Assembly: GCA_034008185.1 (NCBI GenBank)
Contig: CM067082.1
Coordinates: 11,888,984-11,952,983, forward strand
Length of the DNA stretch: 64,000 bases
Direction of reading: 5' to 3'
DNA from: Gorsachius magnificus
Lineage: Eukaryota > Chordata > Aves > Pelecaniformes > Ardeidae
Shown: one piece after another, positions 62,126 through 64,000 of the stretch
How positions within the stretch are numbered: the stretch's first letter is position 1
How the letters are laid out: every line of letters starts with the position of its first letter
Program-made: the position numbers and the translations under genes
The notes under the pieces: model-generated
The model's database searches: none
What the model saw: the letters and a program-made list of their open reading frames with translations, nothing else
What the model was told of the DNA's origin: nothing

Positions 62126-64000
62126 AATTAATAAAAAGGTTAGGAGGAAGGTCATTATATAAGCTTTTATAAAGGAAAATCACAACTAGTCCACAATACA
62201 ATAATTTTCTTGCAAGTCTATGTTCTTCTCTTTAAATCTGCTTCAGTGAAAAATACCCAAATATTCAGAATTAACACCCATCATCTTCATATAAAGACTT
62301 ATATCTTCAGACACATTTTCAAAGACTTTTTTCCAAGTAGTAATATGGAGGTACTGAACCAAAATTCTGCTAGGAGAAGGACTGGAAGAACAACTTTTTG
62401 TTCTTCAGGTGCAATCATGCTTGAGTGGACTTCCACAAAATGATACAGAACTTTTCACAATTAATTTATTTGACAACTCCTATTAAAAGACAGTTCCAGA
62501 ATCTTACTACACTGAAGTTTAGAAACCATTTTCTTATTTCCAGTCTTAATGTGTTTAAGAATAACATGAATTCACTCTGATACTAATATTTCTTTTAGCA
62601 TAAATAGCTCTTCACAATGCTTGTGCTGATCCCCAGTGCATAATTATAGCCACTGATCTCACCTTGTCATAGGGTTTATTTTGCTAGGAAAAATAATCTT
62701 CACTAGGTATCATCAAGATTTGTCCCTACAAGACTTAAATTAAAAAGTCTACTCCCTACATGGACCACAGTTTGATGGACTGAGCTGGTTAAAGTGTTCT
62801 ACATTTAACATTTGATAATTTAGGAATAAGTGAGTATGGAAATTTAGGGGAATAGTATGCTGTGCCTTTTCAGTGATGAAGACTAACTTTGTAATCCAGT
62901 GCAAAAGTGTGTCCTTGAGTTGTCTGTCTCCTTCTTCTGTCCTGCCATAGCATCATAATCAGCTGACTTTTGTATTCAAAAGCCACAAAAGCTAGTGAGC
63001 AAGAGAACTGAAGATTGTCATCAGTTAAGATGATAATCACAGGAATAAATTTGGAGTATTTTAGATTGGTTTTTACCATTTCATATATTTTAAGATAATT
63101 TCTACCATTGTTATTTATGTTTTTATGCTGTAAAATTAATTACTTTTATGTCTTTTGTGTGGAGCATGCAGTAAATGCTTTTCCCAAGCACCCATATGAC
63201 ACAGCAAGCTTGGGTCTCTTGGTTGATTTCAACCACATCTAAATAGAAAAAATACTGGATTTGGAGAGGTGTATTCTTTGTACCATTGGCAAAGGTTGTT
63301 AGATACTACTGTTAAGAGAAGTATTCTCATTTTTGTGATCTATAGAGACAGACTATATCCCTGCATGATAAATCAGCAAGTTTTCTTTTTAGACAAAGGA
63401 GGTTTTGGAATGCGTTATTACTAAAGATGCATCTTTGACATACCTTTAACTGAGACAGATCTTGCTGAGATCTCGAGAATACTGACACATTTCATTCCTA
63501 CATCCTTACTCATTCTGATCTACCTTGGTGTAAGTGCAGTGTGACTGCATTTACAGCAGTGTGACTCTACCCTAGAAAAACCTAAATAAGTAAATTACAA
63601 GCTGGATCTTCAGACATTTACTTCTTAATTTAAATTTTGAATGAGCTCTGAACAATTCAGGCTTACTCTTAAAATTATATTCAATGACATTTCTGTTCAA
63701 ATAGAAAATATCACAAACATTACGTGGTTTTGACACAAAACTTGCACCAATTCAATTCATCCCAGTTTCCACAAACTTTTTGAAGCTTTCAAGATGGGAT
63801 GAATTTGTAACAGAATAAAAATGTCAGTGTCAGTGTGAGCTTTGTACTATGTCCATTTGGTAGGATATGTCACATTGTTCCTGGATCAAGTCCTGCAAAT
63901 CCTACTCAAATATGATCTCAACAGCCATCCCAGTATGTTGCCCTGTTACTTGACTAAATGAAAATCATGTCAGGAAAGGGGCTAGACTGCATAGTCACGA

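Larger units (their letters stand above)
49738..64000. other. Unique non-coding stretch, no gene supported
   Basis: AT-rich DNA to the window end. Holds a 9-nt inverted repeat at 56756-56785, A-rich runs near 52020 and 61350-61375, a 29-bp-period imperfect duplication at 62078-62125, and probable ancient repeat scraps near 54100-54200 and 60124-60166. The longest frames (153 codons at 57321, 122 at 52850) are not recognisable and have no codon or splice support. Confidence 0.6.

Overview
This 64 kb window looks like part of a bird chromosome. The evidence is several 5'-truncated CR1 LINEs, each carrying the typical 3' end (an ATTCTATG-type short repeat), and two solo retroviral LTRs with avian-type termini. 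The base composition is AT-rich and vertebrate-like, and no primate or rodent SINE or LINE is visible. The species cannot be told from the sequence alone.

No host protein-coding gene, tRNA, rRNA or CRISPR array could be supported. The only long frames that look like protein are reverse-transcriptase remnants inside CR1 copies. The remaining frames are 60-150 codons, are not recognisable and have no convincing splice or codon signal. The window is either intergenic (a gene desert) or deep intron.

Layout: 1-9344 is mostly unique sequence with a degenerate CA/TA microsatellite near 5.5 kb. 9345-10208 is a young-looking CR1 (+) with a long intact RT C-terminal frame. 10209-15303 is unique. 15309-16417 is a 1.1 kb solo LTR (+) flanked by a perfect 5-bp target duplication. 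16650-17146 (+) and 17661-17876 (-) are two related CR1 3' ends in inverted orientation. 17877-27410 is unique. 27416-27991 is a 576-bp solo LTR (-), also with a perfect 5-bp target duplication. 27997-32401 is unique. 32402-32900 is a CR1 (+). 32901-46500 is unique. 46501-49737 is a CR1 cluster: one old CR1 (+) split by a nearly 2 kb CR1 (-), which is itself split by two short CR1 (+) 3' ends. 49738-64000 is unique.

Mobile elements account for roughly a tenth of the window. The most notable observations are the three-level CR1 nest, the two LTRs of different type that share their 3' (U5) part, a tandem GGAGCAG-containing repeat in the larger LTR, several near-perfect short inverted repeats, and AT-rich homeodomain/POU/TCF-motif clusters that could be conserved non-coding elements. 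Conservation could not be tested here. No new multi-gene system was found.
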